A stretch of 64,000 nt of DNA, taken from Eubacteriales bacterium (GTDB taxonomy: Bacteria; Bacillota; Clostridia; Acetivibrionales; JANLFN01). Location: contig JANLFN010000001.1 of assembly GCA_024655885.1 (NCBI GenBank), positions 1-64,000 on the forward strand. Direction: 5' to 3'. Shown in pieces: positions 1 to 7,334 of this stretch. Every line of letters starts with the position of its first letter. Position 1 is the stretch's first letter. The translations under genes were made by a program, and so were the position numbers. The notes beneath the pieces were generated by a model. That model searched no databases. It saw only the letters and a list, made by a program, of their open reading frames with translations, and had not been told where the DNA came from.

Positions 1-333
1 AGTGAAACAAAGAACCGTCCCCTGTTTTACGGTTTACTAAATTTTATATTTTATATGTTGGGTGTTAATAATAATTGCTGCTTTGTATCCACATTAAATA
101 CTTCTTGAAATTGTAATAATATATATATATAATAAATATGGGACTAAAGGAATATTATTCTAAAATTGTCCGCTATATTATGATAGGAATTTGTTAGGCT
201 CAAAGGCATTTGGAAGGAATCTTGGAATCAGAGGTACCCCCTGCCCCAATAACGGTTAAAACTCCCGAAACTTCAAAGTTTCAGGAATTTAACAATAATC
301 TATTATATTCATGTAAAGAGGAAGGGAAAGAGA
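1..333. other. Gene-free leader region
   Basis: No convincing coding sequence is seen here. The first 30 bases contain a fragment GAACCGTCCCCTGT that resembles GC-rich motifs seen elsewhere in the window. The rest is AT-rich and holds a promoter (105-133) and then a leader of about 190 nt before the flavoprotein gene. The leader contains a short hairpin at 264-285 (arms GAAAC and GTTTC). I compared it by eye with common riboswitch motifs (TPP, FMN, SAM, cobalamin, glycine, c-di-GMP, fluoride) and found no match. Confidence 0.6.
105..133 (+). promoter_or_regulatory. Sigma-A promoter for flavoprotein gene
   Basis: TTGAAA at 105-110 is followed, after a 17-nt spacer, by TATAAT at 128-133. Transcription would start near 140, leaving a leader of about 190 nt before the ATG at 334. 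This was read by eye; no transcript data are available. Confidence 0.55.
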
Positions 334-2250
334 ATGGTTAAAAAGGTAAATGGTATTGCGGCAATAGCCCTGGCTGTAATCATGGTTCTGTCCATGGCGG
401 CCTGTGGGCAGCAGACGAATGCACCTGCACCGGCAAAGGAAAGCTACAAGGCTGGTACTTATACTGGTACGGGTCAAGGCCATGGCGGTCCCATTCAGGT
501 GAAAACTACCTTTACGGCTGATGCAATTACAACAGTTGAGGTAGTTAAACAAACAGAGACTCAGGGAATCGCTGATCCCGCGTTTACAGTTATTCCTGAT
601 GAGATCGTTAAATATCAGGCCTTGGGTGTGGATACGGTAACCGGCGCAACTTTGTCCAGCTATGGCATAATCAACGCTGTAGCTGATTGTGTAAAGCAAG
701 CCGGAGGCGATTCTGACGCATTGAAGGCTAAGAAACAGCCGGCTCCCACACCGGGTCCTGATGTAGAAAAATCTGCTGATGTAATTGTAATAGGAGGCGG
801 TGGAGCCGGTTTATCCGCTTCAGTAAGCGCACTACAGAATAAGGCATCGGTAATACTGGTTGAAAAAGGTGCTGCAGTTGGGGGAAATACCCTTGTAAGC
901 GGCGGCGTCTGGAATGCCGCCGATCCTGAACTTGCTGCAAAGACTCCCAATGACAAAGGAAGAATTGAGACTCTAAAGTCTTTCCTTGACAAGAATGAGA
1001 AGGACGTGGGAGATTATGCCGAAACTCTCAAGACACTGAAAGCACAGATTAGAAAGTATCTCGCGGGAGATACTTCCAAGCTGTTCGACTCAACCGAGCT
1101 GCATATCATGCAGACATATTACGGCGGTTTGCGCCAGGATCTAGACGGCAAATGGATATCAGGCAATTTTGAACTTGTAAAGAATCTTTGTACAAAAAGC
1201 CTTGAAACAAGAAAGTGGGCAGAAAGCCTCGGCACCGTGTTTGCCCCGGCGCTGAATGAGCCAATAGGGTCACTGTGGAAAAGAGCCCTAGCCCCGGCAA
1301 AGGGCAACTTTGAGGGATATATCAAGGTTTTCTCAAATAACATCATTAAAAATGGCGGAGAAATAATGCTGGATACCACGGCAAAGGAATTGATCGTAGA
1401 GAACGGCAGGGTGACAGGAGTTAAGGCAGTAAAGAAGGACGGGACAAAGGTAACACTCCATGCAAACAAGGGTGTCGTAATGGCAACCGGCGGCTTCGGA
1501 GGGAACAAGGAAATGGTGCTCAAGTACAACAACTATTGGAAGGATCTTAATCCCAAAATATTGACAACCAATAGAGAAACCCTTATTCAAGGTGACGGTA
1601 TTGTTATGGGGGAAAAAGCAGGCGCTGCAGTTACAGGAATGGGCTTTATACAGCTGATGCCTCTAGGCTGGGCTAATACCGGAGAGCTGGCAGGAGGAAA
1701 TGGTTCATACTGCATATACATTACTCCGCAGGGCAAGCGCTTTGTGAACGAATATGCGGAAAGGGACGTAATTTCCAAGGCGGCCATCGAACATGGAGAA
1801 TTATTCTATGAACTCCAATCCCAAAAATCCTTCATGGGCTTTGGAACCATCGAAGAATCAAGCGTGGTATTCAAGGCAGATACGCTGGAAGAGCTTGCGA
1901 AAAAACTGGGAATGGATGCAAACACTCTGACACAGGAAGTCAACAAATATAATAGCTATGTTGATGCAGGAAAAGACCCTGATTTCGGCAAGAACGTATT
2001 TACAGCAAAGATTGAAGCCCCATATGTGGCTCGTGCCATGAAGCCTTCCATTCATCATACCATGGGCGGCCTGGTCGTTGATGTGGATGCTCACGTTATT
2101 GACACAAAAGGAAAGGTAATACCCGGCTTCTATGCCGCAGGTGAAGTTACCGGAGGACTGCATGCCGGAAACCGCCTGGGCGGGAATGCCATTGCCGATA
2201 TCTTCACAAACGGCAGGATTGCAGGAGCAAATGCTGCCCTGGGTAAATAA
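334..2250 (+). CDS. FMN-binding flavoprotein reductase lipoprotein (fumarate reductase-like)
   Basis: A 638-residue secreted flavoprotein. It has a lipoprotein signal with lipobox Cys24 (MAAC), so it should be tethered outside the membrane. An FMN_bind domain follows (about 40-122) with the motif DTVTGAT (100-106), whose last Thr is the expected site of covalent FMN attachment by ApbE. The rest is an FAD_binding_2 domain starting at VIVIGGGGAGL (about 150-160) and ending in a GNAIADIFTNGR segment. This layout is that of flavinylated extracellular fumarate/urocanate/acrylate-type reductases. The substrate cannot be told from sequence. No haem CxxCH motif is present, so electrons probably enter through the FMN. 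It stands alone with its own promoter and a terminator at 2310. The ATG at 334 follows a purine-rich site, GGAAGGG. Confidence 0.85.
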   Translation: MVKKVNGIAAIALAVIMVLSMAACGQQTNAPAPAKESYKAGTYTGTGQGHGGPIQVKTTFTADAITTVEVVKQTETQGIADPAFTVIPDEIVKYQALGVDTVTGATLSSYGIINAVADCVKQAGGDSDALKAKKQPAPTPGPDVEKSADVIVIGGGGAGLSASVSALQNKASVILVEKGAAVGGNTLVSGGVWNAADPELAAKTPNDKGRIETLKSFLDKNEKDVGDYAETLKTLKAQIRKYLAGDTSKLFDSTELHIMQTYYGGLRQDLDGKWISGNFELVKNLCTKSLETRKWAESLGTVFAPALNEPIGSLWKRALAPAKGNFEGYIKVFSNNIIKNGGEIMLDTTAKELIVENGRVTGVKAVKKDGTKVTLHANKGVVMATGGFGGNKEMVLKYNNYWKDLNPKILTTNRETLIQGDGIVMGEKAGAAVTGMGFIQLMPLGWANTGELAGGNGSYCIYITPQGKRFVNEYAERDVISKAAIEHGELFYELQSQKSFMGFGTIEESSVVFKADTLEELAKKLGMDANTLTQEVNKYNSYVDAGKDPDFGKNVFTAKIEAPYVARAMKPSIHHTMGGLVVDVDAHVIDTKGKVIPGFYAAGEVTGGLHAGNRLGGNAIADIFTNGRIAGANAALGK

Positions 2251-2309
2251 TTAATTACTTTACAATATTAAAACAGCTTTGTTTTCATGACAAGGCTCAG
2301 GTTTCATGC

Positions 2310-2347
2310 AAACCCCAGGTTCAAAACAAATCTGGGGTTTGTTTTTC
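2310..2347 (+). terminator. Rho-independent terminator
   Basis: Arms AAACCCCAG (2310-2318) and CTGGGGTTT (2332-2340) form a 9-bp stem followed by GTTTTTC. It ends the flavoprotein transcript, and nth starts a new unit downstream. Confidence 0.75.
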
Positions 2348-2501
2348 ATTTGTGCAATTTTTTAAAGCATGGCACTGTTGCATAGAGGCCTGTAAAAAAA
2401 GGTCCCAGCCTGCCCTGCCATACCATACGCTGTCACTAATTTTTGTATGTTCTATTAGTATTCTTTTTGATAATTTGATACAATAGAACCGGGGTGAAAA
2501 A

Positions 2502-3140
2502 ATGACGAAAAAGCAAAGAGTTCTAAAAATTCTGGAGGTATTTAATCAACTTTATAAAGAAGCGGAATGCTCTCTGGACTACCAGGATCCTCTTCAACTG
2601 CTGATTTCCACACAATTGGCCGCCCAGTGCACGGATGCCAGGGTCAATATGGTGACGGAGACGCTTTTTAAAAAATATAAGGATGTTCATGATTTTGCCA
2701 GCGCGGATTTGAAAGAGCTGGAGCAGGATATCAAATCAACAGGCTTCTACAGGAACAAAGCACACAACATCATCAACTGCTGCAAAATGCTCATCGAAAA
2801 GTATGACGGCCGCGTTCCCGGTACACTGGAAGACCTGCTGAAACTGCCCGGAGTGGGCAGAAAAACGGCCAACCTGGTGCTGGGGGATATTTTCAACATA
2901 CCGGGAATTGTTGTGGACACCCATGCCAGAAGGCTTTCCCAAAGAATTGGCTTGACGCAAAATGACGACCCTAAAAAAATTGAATTTGACCTGATGGAAG
3001 TGGTCCCCAAGAAGGATTGGGGGAAATTTTGCCACCAGCTCGTGTATCACGGCAGAGCTGTCTGCAATGCCAGAAAACCGAAATGCGGAGAGTGCGCGAT
3101 AAGTGAATACTGTGACTACCAAAAGAAAAACACAATTTAG
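2502..3140 (+). CDS. nth: Endonuclease III (DNA glycosylase/AP lyase)
   Basis: A 212-residue base-excision-repair enzyme that removes oxidised pyrimidines and nicks the abasic site. The helix-hairpin-helix LPGVGRKTAN (115-124) contains the catalytic Lys121, and VVDTHARR carries the catalytic Asp139. The C-terminal Fe-S loop is intact, with Cys188, Cys195, Cys198 and Cys204 in the C-x6-C-x2-C-x5-C spacing. Length is normal for Nth. ATG at 2502 follows GGGGTGA. The gene lies between the flavoprotein and the FtsA-like gene and looks monocistronic, because the next gene has its own sigma-H-like promoter. Confidence 0.95.
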   Translation: MTKKQRVLKILEVFNQLYKEAECSLDYQDPLQLLISTQLAAQCTDARVNMVTETLFKKYKDVHDFASADLKELEQDIKSTGFYRNKAHNIINCCKMLIEKYDGRVPGTLEDLLKLPGVGRKTANLVLGDIFNIPGIVVDTHARRLSQRIGLTQNDDPKKIEFDLMEVVPKKDWGKFCHQLVYHGRAVCNARKPKCGECAISEYCDYQKKNTI

Positions 3141-3152
3141 TGCTTTTCTAAA

Positions 3153-3181
3153 GAAGGAATTATACATTTATTGTCGAATAA
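3153..3181 (+). promoter_or_regulatory. Candidate sigma-H promoter overlapping a 0A box
   Basis: GAAGGAATT (3153-3161) fits the sigma-H -35 consensus RnAGGAwWW. After 11 nt, GTCGAATAA (3173-3181) fits the -10 consensus RnnGAATww. The -10 overlaps TGTCGAA (3172-3178), the core of the Spo0A binding box. The pair lies 49 nt before the GTG of the FtsA-like gene. In Bacillus subtilis one ftsAZ promoter is sigma-H-dependent, so the placement makes biological sense. Read by eye only. Confidence 0.55.
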
Positions 3182-3229
3182 GTAACTAAACCTTCAAAAA
3201 TTGCCGGATTTGTGTGAGGGGGGGTTATC

Positions 3230-5395
3230 GTGCCTGTAAAAGCTGGACAAGCAGATAAACCGAAGAAAAAAAACAACATAATCAAGCTGGAAGAAAAACA
3301 AGAAGAGGCTGGCAGCGCCAAGACCACGTATAATCCCGATGACCTCATATTTGCACTGGATATAGGCACCAGGACCGTAGTCGGGATTGTAGGCGTGCAG
3401 GAGAAGAACAGGTTAAAAGTGCTGTCGGCGGAAATTTTGGAGCACAAAAGCAGGGCAATGCTGGACGGTCAGATCCATGATATAAACCAAGTGGCTGAAA
3501 TCGCCGGTGAAGTAAAAGAAAAGCTCGAAAAGAAGCTGGGAGTCGGTTTGACAAAAGTGGCCATTGCCGCAGCGGGCAGAGTGCTTAAAACCAGTGAAGC
3601 AAAGGTTGAAAAAGAGCTGGACCAGAGCAGGGAAATTGACCAGGAGTTTGTCTTAGGCCTTGAACTGGAAGGAGTACAGCAGGCCCAGCTGAAATTGGAT
3701 CACGAGGTTTTAAAGGAAGATAAGACCCAATTCTACTGTGTTGGGTACAGTGTCACGAATTATTACTTGAATGGCTATATAATTTCCTCTCTGGTGGGGC
3801 ATAAGGGAAAAAGAATCGGTTTGGAGGTGCTGGCTACCTTTCTACCCCATGTTGTCATAGACAGCCTCTATACGGTTATGAACAAAATTGGGCTTGAGGT
3901 TGTAAGCCTTACCCTTGAACCCATTGCAGCAATTAATGTTACAATTCCCAGGGATTTAAGGCTTTTAAATCTGGCCCTGGTGGATGTGGGGGCAGGGACT
4001 TCCGATATTGCCATTACCAGGGACGGCAGCGTTGTTGCCTATGCCATGGTGCCCATAGCGGGAGACGAGATTACGGAAAGTATCATACGGTCCTTTCTGG
4101 TAGATTTCCCTACAGCTGAAAAAATTAAAGCCTCACTTTCAGGCAGAAATGAGAACATCTCTTTTGGTGATATTCTGGGCAGGCAGCATAATATAGGGAA
4201 GGCAGAGGTTATGGATGCAATAAAACCAACGGTGGAGTTGCTTGCCCAAACGGTATCCGAAAAAATACTGGAATACAATCACAAAGCGCCAAATGCAGTT
4301 TTTCTCATAGGAGGGGGAAGCCAGATTTCTGGATTGACGGATATGGTTGCCAAATATCTTGGGTTACCGGGAGACAGGGTGGTTGTAAGAGACAGAAATG
4401 TAGTGCAGAATGTTGTGTTTAGAAGTAAAAAACTCACCGGACCTGAAGCGGTAACGCCTTTGGGTATTGCGTTTACCGCGTGGATGCAAAAAGGGCAGGA
4501 TTTCATGTCCATAACCTTTAACGGCAAAAAAATAAGGCTTTTTAATACAAAGAGGTTAACTGTGGCCGACGCTCTCATTTTAATAGGCTTTGACCCTGAA
4601 AAGCTCATAGGAAGGACAGGCAAAAGTGTGAGCTTTCAATGGAATGGTACAAAAAAGACCATAAGGGGGGAGTACGGCAGACCTGCGGAAATATTTGTAA
4701 ACGACAGTGTCGCCAGCCTGGAAACCGTTTTAAACACCGGGGACAGTATAAGGGTGAATCCGGCTGAAAACGGAAGAGACGCACAGGTTGTGGTGTCGGA
4801 CTTAATAAGTGCGGAAAAGAAAATGCGAATTACCCTGAACGGCAATGTGGTTGAAATAGGGGCTAAAGTATTTGTCAACGGAAAGATTGCCGGCCCGGAC
4901 GACAGCATTTCCGACGGGGATATAGTGCAAACGGTTGAAAGTGCAACCCTGAAGGACCTGATCATGCTTTCCGAGATAAACCCTGAGAAATTTGACATCA
5001 CTGTAAACGGTCAAACAGTGGAGATGGATTATTCTCTGCAAAACTACGACATTGTAGAGTGCAAAAAAAGGCCGGCGGCGCCAGGAGAGACAGAAGCAGG
5101 ATCGGAGGAGCCTTCTACCGCCCATAATTCTGATAGCGGCCAAGCAAAAAAGGACGGGGATGCTTTGAATTTAAGCGCTTTTAAAGAGACCGGAGCTATC
5201 GAGGTGGTAGTAAACGGAAAGCCTGTTAAAATGAATGGGAATAAGCCCGATTATATTTTTGTGGATATATTCAGTTTTATTGATTTTGATTTGTCAAAAT
5301 CCCATGGTACCATCGTGTTAAAGCTAAACGGAAAAAAGGCAGGATTTACCGACCCTCTCGGACCGGGGGACAGGATAGACATATACTGGGAATAA
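3230..5395 (+). CDS. FtsA/PilM-like actin-fold ATPase with long C-terminal extension
   Basis: A 721-residue protein. Residues about 38-425 form an FtsA-type actin-fold ATPase: phosphate-1 loop ALDIGTRTVVG near 43, VDVGAGTSDIAI near 250 and the adenosine motif FLIGGGSQISG near 360. FtsA proper is about 420 residues. Here about 300 more follow, holding five similar segments of the form (I/V)x(L/V)NGxx(V/K) near 429, 537, 593, 661 and 699, several ending in GDxI. They look like small beta-rich, possibly beta-grasp, modules. There is no obvious FtsA-like C-terminal amphipathic membrane helix. GTG at 3230 has a strong GAGGGGGG site. No ftsZ is next to it. The role is probably division or septum related; the exact role is unknown. 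Confidence 0.7.
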   Translation: MPVKAGQADKPKKKNNIIKLEEKQEEAGSAKTTYNPDDLIFALDIGTRTVVGIVGVQEKNRLKVLSAEILEHKSRAMLDGQIHDINQVAEIAGEVKEKLEKKLGVGLTKVAIAAAGRVLKTSEAKVEKELDQSREIDQEFVLGLELEGVQQAQLKLDHEVLKEDKTQFYCVGYSVTNYYLNGYIISSLVGHKGKRIGLEVLATFLPHVVIDSLYTVMNKIGLEVVSLTLEPIAAINVTIPRDLRLLNLALVDVGAGTSDIAITRDGSVVAYAMVPIAGDEITESIIRSFLVDFPTAEKIKASLSGRNENISFGDILGRQHNIGKAEVMDAIKPTVELLAQTVSEKILEYNHKAPNAVFLIGGGSQISGLTDMVAKYLGLPGDRVVVRDRNVVQNVVFRSKKLTGPEAVTPLGIAFTAWMQKGQDFMSITFNGKKIRLFNTKRLTVADALILIGFDPEKLIGRTGKSVSFQWNGTKKTIRGEYGRPAEIFVNDSVASLETVLNTGDSIRVNPAENGRDAQVVVSDLISAEKKMRITLNGNVVEIGAKVFVNGKIAGPDDSISDGDIVQTVESATLKDLIMLSEINPEKFDITVNGQTVEMDYSLQNYDIVECKKRPAAPGETEAGSEEPSTAHNSDSGQAKKDGDALNLSAFKETGAIEVVVNGKPVKMNGNKPDYIFVDIFSFIDFDLSKSHGTIVLKLNGKKAGFTDPLGPGDRIDIYWE

Positions 5396-5460
5396 GGACC
5401 TGGACTAAGGACCTTTATAATGGCTTTGCCAGGGGTTTGTAATTATTTATAGTTCTGCCT

Positions 5461-6159
5461 CTAATATGTTTTAAAGGAATGGACTATGTCCCAAAATATT
5501 TTGGACTGTGTTTTGTCCCATAGCGCTACAGGTACAAAATAGCTGATTCTGTACATCCGCGTCTCCTTTTTAAAAAAAGCTTCCATACCTTTGATATCAC
5601 TGCCGTCGTTTCCTTTAACGACGTAATCCCATAGATATCCGGCATTTCCATTGATGGTGATTTCTTTGGAGATGAAGCTTTTAAAGTCCTGGGAAGATGC
5701 AGATTTAGATTTTTCCAGGAAGTCTTTCAACGAATACGGCATGTTCCATACCTGCACAAAGCCGTGGGCAGATTTTGAAGGATTGCTGAAGTCGATATGG
5801 TAAAGTATGTCGCTTCCGCCGAAATCTTTTTCCTGCAGAATAAACGGGGAGGGATAGCTGAAGCTGAATTTTCCTGCGAGGGATTTATAATTTGAAAAAT
5901 TTTGCACCAGGGGCTGCTTGTAGGAGGAATTTGTATATATTTCATTATTCTTCAACTCTTGAGATACGTAGATATCGTTTATATATATTGAGCTGGGATA
6001 TGAAAAAGACAAATAGCTGTTTACGGTGATGTTAAAGCTTATACTGTGACGCACTATCAGCCCCGACAAGAAAAACATACACACCCATAAAACCACGATG
6101 GCGCTTGATAACAGCAGCTTTCTTTTATAATTTGCCACAAAAATTACATACAATTTCAA
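5461..6159 (-). CDS. Membrane-anchored exported protein of unknown function
   Basis: A 232-residue protein. The N terminus has a basic stretch then a hydrophobic segment (about 13-38), which predicts a single membrane anchor with the rest outside the cell. The C-terminal half (about 90-232) has a pattern reminiscent of PsbP-like lipocalin/cystatin-type domains common in clostridial surface proteins (FSFSYPSPF near the start of the domain, VHSFKTY at the end), but this is only a resemblance. The gene is convergent with the FtsA-like gene, 65 nt apart, with no clear terminator between. I do not recognise its function. Confidence 0.6.
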   Translation of the reverse strand: MKLYVIFVANYKRKLLLSSAIVVLWVCMFFLSGLIVRHSISFNITVNSYLSFSYPSSIYINDIYVSQELKNNEIYTNSSYKQPLVQNFSNYKSLAGKFSFSYPSPFILQEKDFGGSDILYHIDFSNPSKSAHGFVQVWNMPYSLKDFLEKSKSASSQDFKSFISKEITINGNAGYLWDYVVKGNDGSDIKGMEAFFKKETRMYRISYFVPVALWDKTQSKIFWDIVHSFKTY

Positions 6160-6254
6160 TTCATCCTATCTCTGCATTTATACTATATGTTTATTCAAAA
6201 TTTTTTAATTTAAACCTTTTTAGTAAATAATGTTCCAGTTTAAAAAAAAACAAA

Positions 6255-6283
6255 TTGACAGATAATAAGCCTGCATGTTTTAT
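6255..6283 (+). promoter_or_regulatory. Candidate sigma-A promoter for small membrane protein
   Basis: TTGACA at 6255-6260 and TTTTAT at 6278-6283 are 17 nt apart. The -35 is perfect and the -10 weak. Its position supports the downstream GTG at 6330 as the true start of the next gene. Confidence 0.4.
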
Positions 6284-6329
6284 TTACACTATTTTAGAAG
6301 TATCAGCCCTTAAGAAGGGAGGGATAAAT

Positions 6330-6593
6330 GTGCTGGGATTTATCATTACAATCATTGTAGCAGCATTGGCAGGATGGATAGGAGACGCACTGGTAAAGAA
6401 CGATATGCCCGGGGGCTTTTGGGGAGCACTCCTGGCCGGCCTGGTGGGTTCATGGATCGGTGCGTATATACCCTGGTTCAATAGATTGGGGCCTACAATT
6501 AGTGGAGTAGCCATTATACCCACGATACTTGGAGCGGCAATATTTATATTCATACTTGGACTTTTTAGAAAAACAGCGCACCAAGCCAGGTAA
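6330..6593 (+). CDS. GlsB/YeaQ/YmgE-family small membrane protein
   Basis: An 87-residue protein made of three hydrophobic segments with glycine-rich turns (GWIGD, GGFWGALLAGLVGSWIG, ILGAAIFIFILG), the pattern of the GlsB/YeaQ/YmgE transglycosylase-associated family. Members are stress-linked membrane proteins with no firmly known activity. I chose the GTG at 6330 because AAGGGAGGG lies just upstream (6315-6323). A longer reading from 6255 would start inside the putative -35. A terminator follows at 6634. Confidence 0.8.
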   Translation: MLGFIITIIVAALAGWIGDALVKNDMPGGFWGALLAGLVGSWIGAYIPWFNRLGPTISGVAIIPTILGAAIFIFILGLFRKTAHQAR

Positions 6594-6633
6594 ATAGGAT
6601 CCGGAAAAAATACAGCGAGCAATCACCAAATCA

Positions 6634-6668
6634 CGGCACTTGAATATATTAATAGTGCCGGACCTTTT
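6634..6668 (+). terminator. Rho-independent terminator
   Basis: Arms CGGCACT (6634-6640) and AGTGCCG (6654-6660), then GACC and a run of T. It separates the GlsB-like gene from spoVM. Confidence 0.65.
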
Positions 6669-6686
6669 TTTAGAGAGGTGATTTAA

Positions 6687-6758
6687 GTGAAAATTTTAGT
6701 GGTTAAGTTGCCGAAAGTTTTCGGAAATATACTTCGCAAGGTATTGAGAATGGGGTAA
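6687..6758 (+). CDS. spoVM: SpoVM, spore coat-anchoring peptide
   Basis: A 23-codon gene starting with GTG. The peptide begins MK, has the KLPK core at residues 7-10, then an amphipathic basic helix (about 11-22) and ends RMG. This matches SpoVM, the 26-residue amphipathic peptide that binds the convex forespore membrane and recruits the coat scaffold ATPase SpoIVA. Pro9 in the KLPK turn is the hallmark residue. A GAGAGGTG site (6673-6680) sits 6 nt upstream. It lies tail to tail with rpmB, and spoVM also neighbours rpmB in Bacillus, which supports the call. It is three residues shorter than the Bacillus peptide. Confidence 0.85.
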   Translation: MKILVVKLPKVFGNILRKVLRMG

Positions 6759-6895
6759 ATATGCAGTAAAAACAAAAACAAAGCCTTTCTAAAGATTTAT
6801 TGGGAAGACTTTGTTTTAATGTATTGGACGGAATTGGAAAATTTACCACGGCCACAAATATTGCAGCCGGTAATGATTCGTTACTCAAGCATTAT

Positions 6896-6920
6896 AAAAA
6901 AAGCGGTGACCGCTTTTTTT
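6896..6920. terminator. Bidirectional terminator between spoVM and rpmB
   Basis: AGCGG (6902-6906) and CCGCT (6910-6914) form a stem with a 3-nt loop. It is flanked by seven A (6896-6902) and seven T (6914-6920), so it can serve the plus-strand spoVM and the minus-strand rpmB. Confidence 0.8.
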
Positions 6921-6944
6921 ATTGCGTTTATTTTGATCCAGTTT

Positions 6945-7133
6945 TTAAACTGCCCTTGTTACTCTGTTGGAACGCAGGCATCGGGTACAAACGTTCACTG
7001 ATTTGGGAGCTCCGTTTTCAATAATTCTGACTTTTCTTACATTGGGTTTCCAGGTTCTGTTGGTTTTCCTGTTGGAGTGACTGACCTTCAAACCAAAGCT
7101 GATGCCTTTGTTGCATATATCACACTTTGCCAT
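6945..7133 (-). CDS. rpmB: 50S ribosomal protein L28
   Basis: A 62-residue ribosomal protein of the large subunit. It has the L28 signature: an N-terminal CxxC (Cys4, Cys7), SHSNRKTNRTWKPN in the middle, and a second CTRC pair near residue 48. It is therefore the zinc-ribbon form. AAAGGAGGTGT precedes the ATG on the minus strand. A promoter lies at 7212-7241 and the bidirectional terminator at 6896-6920. Confidence 0.97.
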   Translation of the reverse strand: MAKCDICNKGISFGLKVSHSNRKTNRTWKPNVRKVRIIENGAPKSVNVCTRCLRSNRVTRAV

Positions 7134-7211
7134 TTATGTTACACCTCCTTTAATCCGGAGAAATATACTTTTCTATAAAATTCACGGCCTTCTTTCATGA
7201 AAACAATAACT

Positions 7212-7241
7212 ATTTTAACACATCTGCAAGAAAATTCGCAA
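7212..7241 (-). promoter_or_regulatory. Candidate sigma-A promoter for rpmB
   Basis: On the minus strand TTGCGA (7236-7241) and TAAAAT (7212-7217) are separated by 18 nt, upstream of the rpmB start at 7133. On the plus strand a TATAAT at 7252-7257 may serve recG, but no good -35 was seen for it. Confidence 0.45.
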
Positions 7242-7334
7242 GTTTTTTTTGTATAATGTAGAAAAAAAACCACCCGTATATTAAAATGGATAAAAAGAAA
7301 TGGGGACCGAATTAGAAGCGGAGCTGGTTTATTA

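Noticed and set aside
140-333. Riboswitch in the flavoprotein leader
   Set aside because: Common riboswitch core motifs were looked for by eye and not found; only a short hairpin is present.
6800-7024. Plus-strand frames of 60-74 codons between spoVM and rpmB
   Set aside because: They cross the bidirectional terminator and the rpmB coding sequence.
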